Source: CAZEDU01 sp964511185 (GTDB taxonomy: Bacteria > Myxococcota > Myxococcia > Myxococcales > Myxococcaceae). Taken from it: a stretch of DNA of 30,005 bases. Shown here in pieces: positions 7,946 to 15,671 of the stretch. The notes beneath the pieces were generated by a model. That model saw nothing but the letters and a program-made list of their open reading frames with translations. It searched no databases and was not told the DNA's origin. Made by a program: the position numbers and the translations under genes. The DNA is taken from NCBI GenBank assembly GCA_964511185.1, contig CAZEDU010000060.1:1-30005 (forward strand), in the 5' to 3' direction. Position 1 is the first letter of the stretch. Every line of letters begins with the position of its first letter.

Positions 7946-8373
7946 TCCGTCAGCTCGCCTTGCAGCGTCACCTCGACCACGTCGCCGACGCGCTTGCCCA
8001 TCACCGCGCGGCCGAACGGCGAGACCGGCGTGACGACCTGAAACAGACCATCGCCGTCAGGGCCCGTGAGCTCCTCGCCGGCGCCGACCGGAGCGAGGAA
8101 CAAGGTCCGTCCCGCCTCGCCGTCTTCGATCTCCACCACCGCGCCGAGCCCGATGCGCTCCCCGCGCTGGAGCGGACGCGCGCGGAAGGAGTCCAGCGCG
8201 TCGAGCGCCTCGCGCGCCTGCGCCGAGCGCTCGCCATGGGCCCGGGCGATGTTCACCGCGCGCGCCGCACCCGAGCGGGCGTCCTCCCGCGCCTCGGTCA
8301 CGGAGCGGTGCGTCCGCTGCACCGCGGCGCGAAGCTTCTCTCCCAGCTGCTCCACGAGAAAGGTCTTGTCCAT
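7921..8373 (-). CDS. GreA/GreB-like transcription elongation factor domain protein
   Basis: A 150-residue protein whose C-terminal half matches the FKBP-like domain of GreA/GreB: GEELTGPDGDGLFQVVTPVS, then PFGRAVMGKRVGDVVEV. The N-terminal ~70 residues are charged and helical but do not show the acidic tip of true GreA coiled coils, so it may be a Rnk-like or GreAB-related RNA polymerase binder instead of a transcript-cleavage factor. That is inference. A terminator-like palindrome lies between its start and the stop of the upstream barrel-protein gene, so it probably has its own promoter in the ~25 bp around 8374-8398 or depends on read-through. It overlaps the HExxH gene downstream. Confidence 0.78.
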   Translation of the reverse strand: MDKTFLVEQLGEKLRAAVQRTHRSVTEAREDARSGAARAVNIARAHGERSAQAREALDALDSFRARPLQRGERIGLGAVVEIEDGEAGRTLFLAPVGAGEELTGPDGDGLFQVVTPVSPFGRAVMGKRVGDVVEVTLQGELTEWTITFAA

Positions 8374-8390
8374 GAAGCGAAAGGCTAAGG

Positions 8391-8412
8391 CAAAAACAGG
8401 GGACTGTCCCCT
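8391..8412 (-). terminator. GGGGA-CAG-TCCCC hairpin with T-tract after the barrel gene
   Basis: Read on the minus strand, the palindrome aggggacagtcccct begins at the first base after the TAG of the barrel-protein gene and is followed by GTTTTTG. A 6-bp stem with a 3-base loop plus five T is a plausible intrinsic terminator. It is the second locus of the repeat also found at 2606 and 16026. Confidence 0.65.
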
Positions 8413-9441
8413 CTACTCACCGAACGTGCGTTGGAGCGACAGGCTCACCACCGCGGGATAGCGAAGCTGTGTCGGCTCGTCGGAGTGGGCGTCGTTGACT
8501 TGAATGAAGTGCTGCCACACCGGCGCCTTCACCGAGAAGAGGATGGTCAGCGCATCGAACCGATAGCCCATCTGGCCTCCGAGCAGCGCGTCGGTGCGTC
8601 CCACGTTGCCGTCTTGCTGCACGACGCCGCTCCAGCGCTCGGGCTGCTCGTTGATCAGATCCGCCGAGAGCCCCAGGCGCAGCCGCTCCACCACGGCGAC
8701 CTCGCCCGCCATCCCGAGCGAGAAACGATTCCCCGCCTGATAGCCGAAGCGACTCTCGTAGAGCGCGAGCATCGTCTGCCCGTAGCCCGTCCATTGAAAT
8801 CGGCCGAGCCGCGAGAGCACGTCGACACCGAGCACCGGGTTGAACGTTCCTGTGCCGTACTGCACGTGCTGGTGCGGCAGCCCCGCGCGGCCGCGCGCGA
8901 ATGGATCCGGCTCGATGCGGCCGACCGGCAACGTCAAACCCATCTTCGCGTTGAAGAGCGTCGCGCCGAGCCGCCACGCCGCGCGCCCGCTCAGCCACGG
9001 GTCACCCAGGCCCACCAGGTCTTCGTTGCGGTGGTGAATGTTCTGGTAGTCGGGCGTGAAGGCTTCACCGCTCAAGCGGCGGAACACGACGGTGGTGCGG
9101 GTGAACCGCAGCGGCAGCTGCGCCTCGATGCCGAACACCCGCGTGAGGCCGAGCTCGAAGATGGGCCTAAGCTCACCGACGTAGAAGTCCTGATCATGCA
9201 GCTGCGGCGGCTCGTCCCGCTCTTGGCAAACCGGCCCGATGTCGGGGCAGCGCTCGGAGTGAATGACCGACATGGTCGTCGCGCTGAAGCCCAGCGTCGC
9301 CGACAGCTCGCCCGGCGCAAGGAGGATGGCCTGCGCGCGCCCTGTCGGCAGGTTGGGGTTGCTGCAGCCCGCGCAGGCATGGGCGGCGCCCGCGTCGACG
9401 AGCAGGAGCGCGAGCACCGCCGCGCTGAACGCCGACTTCAC
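8413..9441 (-). CDS. outer-membrane beta-barrel protein with N-terminal CxxC
   Basis: A 342-residue exported protein. The signal peptide is about 22 residues (VLALLLVDAGAAHA), and the mature chain would start with CAGCSNPNLP, a conserved-looking double-Cys motif. The rest alternates short amphipathic strands and turns and ends in SLSLQRTFGE, as outer-membrane barrels do. It resembles proteins annotated as transporters of the phenol-degradation MetA type, but the substrate is unknown. The start is GTG, overlapping the TGA of the upstream thioredoxin-like gene as GTGA, which implies translational coupling. Free cysteines on the mature N-terminus next to a thioredoxin partner suggest a shared thiol or metal role; this is inference. 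Confidence 0.72.
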   Translation of the reverse strand: MKSAFSAAVLALLLVDAGAAHACAGCSNPNLPTGRAQAILLAPGELSATLGFSATTMSVIHSERCPDIGPVCQERDEPPQLHDQDFYVGELRPIFELGLTRVFGIEAQLPLRFTRTTVVFRRLSGEAFTPDYQNIHHRNEDLVGLGDPWLSGRAAWRLGATLFNAKMGLTLPVGRIEPDPFARGRAGLPHQHVQYGTGTFNPVLGVDVLSRLGRFQWTGYGQTMLALYESRFGYQAGNRFSLGMAGEVAVVERLRLGLSADLINEQPERWSGVVQQDGNVGRTDALLGGQMGYRFDALTILFSVKAPVWQHFIQVNDAHSDEPTQLRYPAVVSLSLQRTFGE

Positions 9442-10104
9442 CGGCCGCCTTCCGAGATGGCCCTGTCCAACGCCTCCAGGTCTGCCCCGTGCAGGGTGGC
9501 GACCCGCTTTCCGTCACGGCCATAGACGACGAGCCAGGGCAACGCCGGCACCTCTTGCAGATACCGGACGGCCACCGGGNNNNNNNNNNCAGCTCACCGG
9601 GCTCTCCCACGAGACGATGTTCACCTTGCGGTAGGCGATGCCGTGGTCGCCCTGGGCGAGCCGCTTGAACACGTGCCCATCGACCTTCCGGCATGCGGCG
9701 CACCAATCGGCGTAGAAGTCGAACACCGTCACCTTCCCCGCCACCACGTGCGCGGACAAGTCAGGCACGTCCTCGCCCGCCTTCGAGAGCCAGACGACGT
9801 CAGCGTCGTCGGGCAGCGTCGGCAGCGGGTCGAAGGTCAGATCCGGGTGGCACTCGAAGCACTGCGACTCTGGAACGCCGTGAGGGCCGCACCAGTCGCC
9901 GGCGCGCTTGAACTGCGCGACCAGCTCCGGGTGATGACGCGTGCAGACCTCTGCCGGCACGCGGTGCTCGCACAGCACGATGGGACCGCTGATCCGCGAC
10001 AGCTCGGTCAGCTTTCCGTGACTCTCGGCGCTGCGCGAGGTCGCGCAAGCCCCAGCCACTCCCGCGACGAAGAGAAGAATCCACGAGGAGCGAACGGGCC
10101 ACAT
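9438..10104 (-). CDS. exported thioredoxin-like protein with duplicated Cys/His motif (gap inside)
   Basis: A thioredoxin-fold protein with the active site WCAAC at residues 134-138. The N-terminus is a signal sequence ending AGAC; Cys20 could be lipidated, although the lipobox is imperfect. Residues 45-61 (CEHRVPAEVC then TRHHPEL) and 72-89 (CGPHGVPESQC then FECHPDL) are clear repeats of one Cys/His unit. As I recall, similar units occur at the start of some heavy-metal efflux adaptor proteins, so metal binding is plausible. A ten-N gap (9580-9589) breaks the gene; beyond it the frame resumes with VRYLQEVPALPWLVVYGRDG, the second half of a thioredoxin fold, and ends EGGR-stop. The two parts are in different frames, so the true gap length should be a multiple of three. 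Start chosen at MWPVRSS. Confidence 0.75.
9580..9589. other. assembly gap (10 N)
   Basis: Ten N bases inside the thioredoxin-like gene. The reading frame does not continue across ten bases, so this is a placeholder of unknown size. Confidence 0.97.
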
Positions 10105-10177
10105 GCGCTCGACTATAGGCTCGACCGGCGCGGCCTGTCCCATCCCTGCACGCGCGCTGAACCTTCGTTAAAAGCGA

Positions 10178-10492
10178 ATGATGAGCGCCACCACCCCAGA
10201 GATTCGGCAAGAAGAGAACGGCGGCCGCGGCGCCTTCTTCGTCGAAGGCGCGAACGGTCGCCTCGCCGAGATGACCTACCGCCGCACGCCCGAGGGCAAG
10301 CGCGTCATCATCGACCACACGTTCGTTGATGGGTCGTTGCGCGGCGGCGGTGTGGGGCGGCGGCTCGTCGACACCGGCGTCGCCTGGGCGCGCCGCGAGG
10401 GCCTTCGCATTCTGCCGCTGTGCCCGTACGCCCGCTCGGTGCTCGAGCGCGGCGACGAGTACCGCGACGTGCTGTGGAAAGACGGCGCTTGA
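10178..10492 (+). CDS. YjdJ-type GNAT N-acetyltransferase
   Basis: A 104-residue minimal acetyltransferase. The acetyl-CoA loop reads SLRGGGVGRRLVDTGVAWARREGL, the conserved core of the small Gcn5-related family (PF14542), followed by LPLCPYARSVL, also typical. It lacks the extra strands of full GNAT enzymes, as expected for this family; substrates are unknown. Two ATG codons lie in tandem (10178 and 10181), without a clear Shine-Dalgarno site. It is divergent from the thioredoxin-like gene over 73 bp, which must hold both promoters. Confidence 0.85.
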   Translation: MMSATTPEIRQEENGGRGAFFVEGANGRLAEMTYRRTPEGKRVIIDHTFVDGSLRGGGVGRRLVDTGVAWARREGLRILPLCPYARSVLERGDEYRDVLWKDGA

Positions 10493-10575
10493 ATCACAAG
10501 CTGCTCGACCGCCCACGAATGCGGGGACGATGCGCGCCTGCCCGAGCGTCATGTCGTCGTCGAGCGCTGTCTGGA

Positions 10576-10615
10576 GATCCCTCTGCGGCAGGCTCGTGTT
10601 GAGTCGCAGGGGATC
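10576..10615. other. inverted repeat between convergent genes
   Basis: The arms GATCCCTCTGCG (10576-10587) and CGCAGGGGATC (10605-10615) pair over 11 bp with one bulged T and a 17-base loop. They lie in the 168-bp space between the acetyltransferase and the minus-strand membrane protein. There is no T-tract on either strand, so it could be a factor-dependent terminator or an mRNA-end stabilising hairpin. Confidence 0.5.
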
Positions 10616-10660
10616 GCATTCAGCAGGCGCTTTGGAGTCTGGCGCTGCCGCAACTGCAAT

Positions 10661-11470
10661 CTAGAACGGCGCACCTGCCTGGAGGACCACGCGCAGATCC
10701 GTGTTGACGCCATCTCCACCTTCGACTCCGTCAGCCCCCAAAGAGATGAGTCGCGCGCCGTCGTCTGTCAGTTCGTACTTGATGGCGCCATACCAAAAGT
10801 CCTGGGTCTCTTCTGAACCAAGCCGCATCAAAAACAGGTCTTCTGGATACCGCCCCTCCCGTTTCCTCCATTCCGACACGCGGTCTGCCAAGCGGATCAA
10901 GTGGGCCAGCGACGCATCCCACTTCAGCTGATCCAAAAAAGGACCGAATCCCCCCGCCAGCACGGGCGCATGCCACGTCCAGAGGTCCTTGAGCGCTACA
11001 CGCTTTTCCTCGGACAGCGCCGAATAAGCCTGCTCGGCGCGTGGCAGCAGCGTGGTGTCTATGTCCCGGATCGCCACAAGTAGGGAGAGGGCCAGCCGGT
11101 CAATGAAGCCCAGCTGGTCTGACAGAAGAGGCCGGCCCTCCTCCAACGCAGACTCCTCATGGTGAGCCAGCTCCGCTTCCATCTCCCAGTTTAAGAAGTA
11201 CTGATAGAGGTCTGTGATCTCACCAGGACGGAAGCCTGCACGAACGAAGTCTTCGCTCGCCAGCCGAAGCTGCTCCTCCGACGGGGCTTCCGGATAACGA
11301 AGACAAGCGCCGCCACCCTGATGCTTCGCGCGCAACGCTGGAACCTTGTCGTCCGCCATCGACAGCGCCACGACCTTCGGATCAAAGAAGACCATGGCGT
11401 ACACGACCAATGCCAGAACGCTGATCATGACAGCAGCGCCGACCAAAATCGCAATCATCCTGGGCCTCAT
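10661..11470 (-). CDS. membrane-anchored protein with GspG-like C-terminus
   Basis: A 269-residue protein with one N-terminal membrane helix (residues ~5-28) and the rest presumably outside the cytoplasm. The middle is helical and Glu/Leu-rich. The last ~60 residues read RYPEDL, then a FWYGAIKYEL strand, then LISLGADGVEGGDGVNTDL. That closely follows the calcium-binding end of type II secretion pseudopilin GspG (SLGADG-GGxGxNADI). No prepilin peptidase motif is seen at the N-terminus, so it is not a normal pseudopilin; the motif may be a borrowed fold. The start ATG 11470 has GAGGG 5 bases upstream. The gene looks less GC-rich than its neighbours, so it may have been acquired by transfer. No close named family is recognised. 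Confidence 0.68.
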   Translation of the reverse strand: MRPRMIAILVGAAVMISVLALVVYAMVFFDPKVVALSMADDKVPALRAKHQGGGACLRYPEAPSEEQLRLASEDFVRAGFRPGEITDLYQYFLNWEMEAELAHHEESALEEGRPLLSDQLGFIDRLALSLLVAIRDIDTTLLPRAEQAYSALSEEKRVALKDLWTWHAPVLAGGFGPFLDQLKWDASLAHLIRLADRVSEWRKREGRYPEDLFLMRLGSEETQDFWYGAIKYELTDDGARLISLGADGVEGGDGVNTDLRVVLQAGAPF

Positions 11471-11538
11471 TCGCCCTCGCAGACCCGAGACTGCATGCCG
11501 AAGTGCAAAAAGCTGACGAACGAAGGCGGCGCCTGCCC

Positions 11539-13934
11539 TTAGAAGCGCCCGAGCCTTCGCTCGTGGTGAACGATGGCCTGGCGGTAGAGCGCCGCCTGGT
11601 ACTTCGCCCACGTGCGCGAGTCGAACTGCCGCGCCCACTGCATCGCGTTGCGCTGGAGCGGCGCCTTCTCGCTCGGCGCTTGCGACGCCCACTCCACGGC
11701 GGCGCGCAGCGCGGTCACGTAGCTCTGCGGGTCGCCGCGCCGCGCGACGAAGCCGGAGCCCTCGCCTGTCTTCGGGTCGTACGGCCGCACCGTGTCGTGG
11801 AAGCCGGCCGCGTCGGTGACGAGCACCGCGTCGCCCTTGAGCTGCGCCTCGGTCTGCGCGATGCCGCACGGCTCTTCGTTCGACGGCATCAAGAACACGT
11901 CGGACGCGGCCATCAGCGCTCGGTTGTCGACGTAGCCGAGCTGCAGCCGCACGTTGTTCGGCCAGCGCCGCGCGAACGCCTCCATCCGCGGCACCAGCTC
12001 CGGCTCCACCACCGGCCCGCCGATGACGACTTGCAGCTTCGGGTTCTCCTGCAGCATCAGCTCGAGCGGCGAGGTCGGGTTGCCGCGCGCGTCGACCACG
12101 CTCGCCTCCAAGAGCTTGTCGATGCCCTTCTGCGACGCGAGCCGATGACCGAAGCCGAACATCGGCGCGTCCGGATCAACGGGCAGGCCGAGCGACCTCT
12201 GGTAGGCGAGCTTGTTGTCGACCTTCCCGGAGAGGTTCTGCTCGCTNNNNNNNNNNACGGCTTGAGCGGCGCCTGCAGGCGCGCGGGGTCGTTCGCCGCG
12301 ATGTCGATCATATTCGGAAAGCCGCTCACCCGGCCTTCCGACGCCGCCACCTGAAAGCCCGCCTGCAGGCTCGACGGCGCGTCGATGAGCTGCCGCAGGT
12401 ACGCGCGCGCGACCGTCGCCACCGGCATCGTGAGCGCCATCATGTTGGCCAGGCTCGGCCAGTCTCCGTTCGCGGGCAGCGCGTCGGCGAAGCCGCCGCC
12501 GAGCTCGTCGAGCTCACGCTCCACCAACTCCCGGCGCATGAAGGTCTGGTACGCGTCTTCGCCCTGATGAATGACGCCCTGCGGGGCGCTCTCGCGGAAC
12601 GCGTGGTTGTGCTGCAGGTACGCGTGCAGCATCGCCAGGTGCGAGTCGTTGTATTGAATCACCTGCGGCACGTCGGCGCGGGTCAACGTGCGCTCGGCCG
12701 CGCTCACCTGCTTCGCGCTCAGCGGTCCGCCGCCGAGCTTGCGAATCGCCGCGACCTTCGACATGGCGGCCGCCGTCAGCGCGGCGCCGGCGAGCAGCCG
12801 TTCGTCCTTGTCCGCGAAGGGGCGCGTCTCTTCCTTGCCGTCGACCCCCACCGCCTCGTCGTAGAGGCCACGGCGCGGGGTGAAGTACTTGTCGTCGGCG
12901 TAGAAGTAGAATGCGCGGCGGTTCCCGAGCGCGTCCGCGGGCGGATCCACCACTTCGAACAGCCGGAAACGCACGGTGTCGCCGTTCACGTCGCGAACCG
13001 TGCCCTCGCTGCCGGCGACCGGCCGGAGCCCGTTCTGCGCGACGTCCAGGTCGCCCGGCAGAGGAAGGTAGACGTCCTGCGAGTGGCCCAGCTCGGGCAG
13101 CGCCTTGGTCAGCGCGTTCACGTACGCGCGAATGCCGCCCGCCTTGATCGGCCCACCTTCGAGCTGCACGTGCGCCACGTGCACGCGCTCGAGGCGACGC
13201 ATCAGCGCCTGCGCCCGCTGGGTCTGCCGGAGCAACGCGCGGTCGCCCGACGCTCGCGCCTTGGCGGCCACGACCTTCAGCGCCCCGGCGTTCTCACGCG
13301 CGCCGTAGGCCCCGAACTGCTTCACCACCTCGAGACGAAACGCGGGCGACAGCTTCACCTGGCCGCGCGCGTCGAGCCGAAGCAACGCCTCCAGGCTCGC
13401 GGCCTTGCGCGCGTGCTCCACGTGCAAGTCCATCTGCGGCTTGCTGCTTCGAAGGGTCACCTCGGCCGCGCCATCGCCGTGGGTCCGCCGAAGCTCGGCG
13501 CGCGCCGCGTCTTGCGCCGCGCGCTCGGGCGCGGCGTCGAACAAACGAAACACCTCGGTGAGCGCGTCTCGGTGCAGCCGAGTGGCCTTCGCCCGAGAGA
13601 CCTCGCCGGTGCGCAGCGCTTCGAGCTCGCTCTCGCGAATGCCGCGCGGGTTCGCCCGCCGCGTCAGCGCGCCATCGAGCGAGGCGAGCGAGCCGAGCAG
13701 CTCGCCCAAGTCGTAGCCGCGCACCTTCGCGCGCGGGGCCTGCCGCAGCTCCGCCTGGGTCACCTTCCAGTTGTTCTCGGGCCGCTGGACCGCCTGCAGC
13801 CGCGAGAGGCCATCCTGAAGCTGCCGCGGCGTCAGTCGGTGCACCCGCCCGCGCCCCGCCGGGAGCTGGTACCGCGAGCGATTCAAGAAGGCGCCGAGGT
13901 TCCACATCGCCCGGCCGGTCAACACGGGAGGCAT
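11539..13934 (-). CDS. glycogen-synthase-like glycosyltransferase (GT5) with long N-terminal extension, gap inside
   Basis: A large glycosyltransferase of roughly 795 residues. The first ~250 are helical and charged and match nothing I recognise. The GT5 fold starts at VHVAHVQLEGGPIKAGG, with the KxGG nucleotide-sugar loop at residues 264-267, continues through QYNDSHLAMLHAYL and ends its first half at SGFPNMIDIAANDPARL. A ten-N gap (12247-12256) interrupts it. The C-terminal half has the Arg/Lys motif FGHRLASQKG and the acceptor/base motif SNEEPCGIAQ. All the key residues of glycogen synthase are therefore present. The halves are in different frames across the gap, and alignment logic suggests only a few residues are missing. 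Its ATG overlaps the TGA of the SCP2-like gene (TGATG), so the two are coupled. Confidence 0.8.
12247..12256. other. assembly gap (10 N)
   Basis: Ten N bases inside the glycosyltransferase gene. The frame on the two sides differs, so the true missing length should leave remainder 2 when divided by 3. Confidence 0.97.
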
Positions 13935-14275
13935 CAGCGTCTCCTCCCGGCGAGCGAGTCGGCGATGTCCTTGGCGCGCGCGCGGTCGCCCATCAACTGC
14001 ACGTGGTTGAGCAGGAGCGCCTCGGCGATTTGCAACGTGCCACGCGAGAGCTGCTCGAGCTCCGGCAGCTGAATCGACAGCGTCACGTCCGGCGCGTGCG
14101 CGAGCCCGGGGCGCATCGACACGCCGCGCGCGCTCACTTCGTAGTGCGAGCGGTAGTCGGCGTGGCCGGGGACCAGAATCTGAAGCGTGAAGACGTCACC
14201 AGCCCGAGGCGCGGTCGCCGCGAGGACGGTCGGCAAGTCTTCTCGAAGGAACTGCCAGCAGGCTGTGGCCGACAT
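13934..14275 (-). CDS. SCP2 sterol-binding-domain-like protein
   Basis: A 113-residue single-domain protein. The PDVTLSIQLPELEQLSRGTLQIAEALLLNHVQLMGDRARAKDIAD region follows the SCP2 pattern, in which a beta strand is followed by a helix, a glycine turn and a final helix with a MGD segment; such domains bind lipids or other hydrophobic ligands. There is no signal peptide. The start ATG has GGAG 8 bases upstream. The stop overlaps the start of the glycosyltransferase gene by one base, so the two proteins are made together; a lipid-binding partner next to a glycogen-synthase-like enzyme is unusual. Confidence 0.68.
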   Translation of the reverse strand: MSATACWQFLREDLPTVLAATAPRAGDVFTLQILVPGHADYRSHYEVSARGVSMRPGLAHAPDVTLSIQLPELEQLSRGTLQIAEALLLNHVQLMGDRARAKDIADSLAGRRR

Positions 14276-14397
14276 GCGATGCTCCGACGTGCCAGGGTGG
14301 GGACCTGGAACTCTTCGGAGTTATCGACGGTTGAGAGGCGCGGGTTGCGTCACTCGGCGCGGCTGGGGTGTACGAAGGCGATTGCCCCCGACGGGCG

Positions 14398-14411
14398 CTC
14401 AGGGCCCTGAG
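14398..14411. repeat. perfect 14-bp palindrome
   Basis: The sequence ctcagggccctgag reads the same on both strands. It lies about 120 bp upstream of the SCP2-like start and could be a binding site for a dimeric regulator. Confidence 0.55.
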
Positions 14412-14521
14412 GAAGTGGGGGCTGGATTGTCCGAGCGCTCGAACGAACGCCGCCCCAGCGGTGCCGCGCTCGGGCCGGGGGTTTTGTCGCGTTCAAAAGC
14501 ACAGGCGCTGCGGCTTGGCAG

Positions 14522-14571
14522 GCGGTGGGCGTGAAATCGGTTGCTCCAGCGACCTTTTTCACGCCCACTGC
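14522..14571. repeat. 50-bp near-perfect inverted repeat
   Basis: The outer arm TGGGCGTGAAA (14526-14536) pairs exactly with TTTCACGCCCA (14557-14567), extended outward by G-C, G-U, C-G and G-C pairs. After a 2-base mismatch, GGTTGCT (14539-14545) pairs with AGCGACC (14548-14554) with one G-U. As RNA this would be a very stable rod with a tiny loop. There is no T-tract after it on either strand, so it is not a standard intrinsic terminator. Confidence 0.7.
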
Positions 14572-14644
14572 GCGCTTCGCGTCGACGGGCACCACCGGTC
14601 CACGCTCCCCATCCAGGCCAAACTGCTCAACCGCGTCACCCGGC

Positions 14645-15544
14645 TCACACGAACAGCCGCTCGCGGGCGACGGTGGAGATGGCGATGACGGCTGGGTGCT
14701 TGATGCGCCGCTCGACGGAGATGGCGAAGTAGCGCTCGCGCACATCCGGCACCCGCCCGACGATCTCCACTTCGTGCTGTTTCTGGATGCTGTCCTCGAT
14801 CGCCGAGGGGCCCGGGAAGAGCGCTGCGCCGTCCTGTCCGAACGTCATCAAGAGCGCGCTGTCGTCGAACTCCGCTTCGACCAGCGGGCGGATGTCGTTC
14901 GAGTCGAACCATTGATCCAATGATCTGCGCAGCGTGGTGACCTCGGTCGGCAGCAGCATCGGCGCGCCGTTCAGCGACCGCGGGAAGTCCTTTCGGTACC
15001 GGGTCGCGAGCGACTTCTTGGCGAACACCGTCACCCCGCACTCGCCCAAGAGGTGATTGAAGACGCGCACCGCGCTCCCCGGCGGAATGGGCGCGTCGGC
15101 GAGCACCAGGTCGAGCTGATGCATCGCCAGCTCGGTGATCAGCCGATCCATCTTTCCCTCGCGGCACACGATGCGCGCCGACAGGCTGGGTTGCCGCGCC
15201 GGCTCGATGAGGCGCTTGGCGATGAGCTTCGGCACCACCTCGGCGATGCCGATGGCGAGCCGCAGCGGGCGGCCGGTCGGGCGCCCCTTCACCGTGTCGA
15301 CCAGCTCCTGGCCGAGCGAGAAGATCTCCTCCGCGTAGCCGTACACCACGCGGCCCATCTCGGTGAGCACCAACCGCCGGCCCTGCTTGACGAAGAGCTT
15401 CTCGCCCAACGCCTCCTCGAGCGCCTTCACCTGCGCGCTCACCGTCGGGTGCGAGAGCCGCAGCTTGGCGGCGGCCTGCGCCAAACCTCCCTCACGGGCG
15501 ACGAGCCAGAAGTAGAGCAGGTGGTGGTAGTTGAGCCATTCCAT
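14645..15544 (-). CDS. nhaR: LysR-type regulator, NhaR-like
   Basis: A 299-residue LysR family regulator. It begins MEWLNYHHLLYFWLVAREGG, then a helix-turn-helix through LSHPTVSAQVKALEEALG and the wing EKLFVKQGRRLVLTEMG. The following YAEEIFSLGQELVDTVKGRP segment is characteristic of NhaR, which in enterobacteria activates sodium/proton antiporter genes in response to Na+ and pH. A periplasmic-binding-like ligand domain follows. No nhaA is in the window, so the target is unknown. The ATG at 15544 is chosen because it begins at the conserved family N-terminus; the frame is open 54 bases further upstream. The gene diverges from the HPF-like gene over 127 bp that contain a candidate operator. 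Confidence 0.85.
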   Translation of the reverse strand: MEWLNYHHLLYFWLVAREGGLAQAAAKLRLSHPTVSAQVKALEEALGEKLFVKQGRRLVLTEMGRVVYGYAEEIFSLGQELVDTVKGRPTGRPLRLAIGIAEVVPKLIAKRLIEPARQPSLSARIVCREGKMDRLITELAMHQLDLVLADAPIPPGSAVRVFNHLLGECGVTVFAKKSLATRYRKDFPRSLNGAPMLLPTEVTTLRRSLDQWFDSNDIRPLVEAEFDDSALLMTFGQDGAALFPGPSAIEDSIQKQHEVEIVGRVPDVRERYFAISVERRIKHPAVIAISTVARERLFV

Positions 15545-15589
15545 GGGGTTGACCCGTTCGCGCCATCCTTCTTTGTCGGTTACGCCTAC

Positions 15590-15604
15590 GTTTCGCAACG
15601 AAAC
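15590..15604. promoter_or_regulatory. inverted repeat, candidate NhaR-like operator
   Basis: GTTTCG-caa-CGAAAC is a perfect 6+3+6 dyad in the divergent space between the nhaR-like gene and the HPF-like gene, 46 bp before the regulator's ATG. LysR regulators normally bind dyads in such intergenic spaces and control themselves. The surroundings are the most AT-rich of the spacer. The link to this regulator is inference. Confidence 0.45.
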
Positions 15605-15671
15605 TTTCTCATTTTACGACACGTCTCCGGTGGTTACCCAAGAGCTGGTCACACGCTCGAAGGAGGACGCC

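Larger units (their letters stand above)
14276..14644. other. 369-bp non-coding stretch with several dyads
   Basis: No convincing gene is found here on either strand. The stretch lies downstream of the nhaR-like gene and upstream of the SCP2-like gene, both on the minus strand, so it should hold the terminator of the first and the promoter of the second. It contains a perfect 14-bp palindrome (14398-14411), a 10-bp palindrome cgagcgctcg near 14432, and a 50-bp near-perfect dyad (14522-14571). An open minus-strand frame (14350-14745) crosses it but runs into the nhaR-like gene, and its Ser/Pro/Ala-rich product looks like a chance reading of GC-rich DNA. Confidence 0.6.

Noticed and set aside
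14350..14745. Possible 131-residue minus-strand gene in the non-coding stretch
   Set aside because: Overlaps the nhaR-like 3' end by 100 bases, is Ser/Pro-rich, crosses the large dyad and has no ribosome site.
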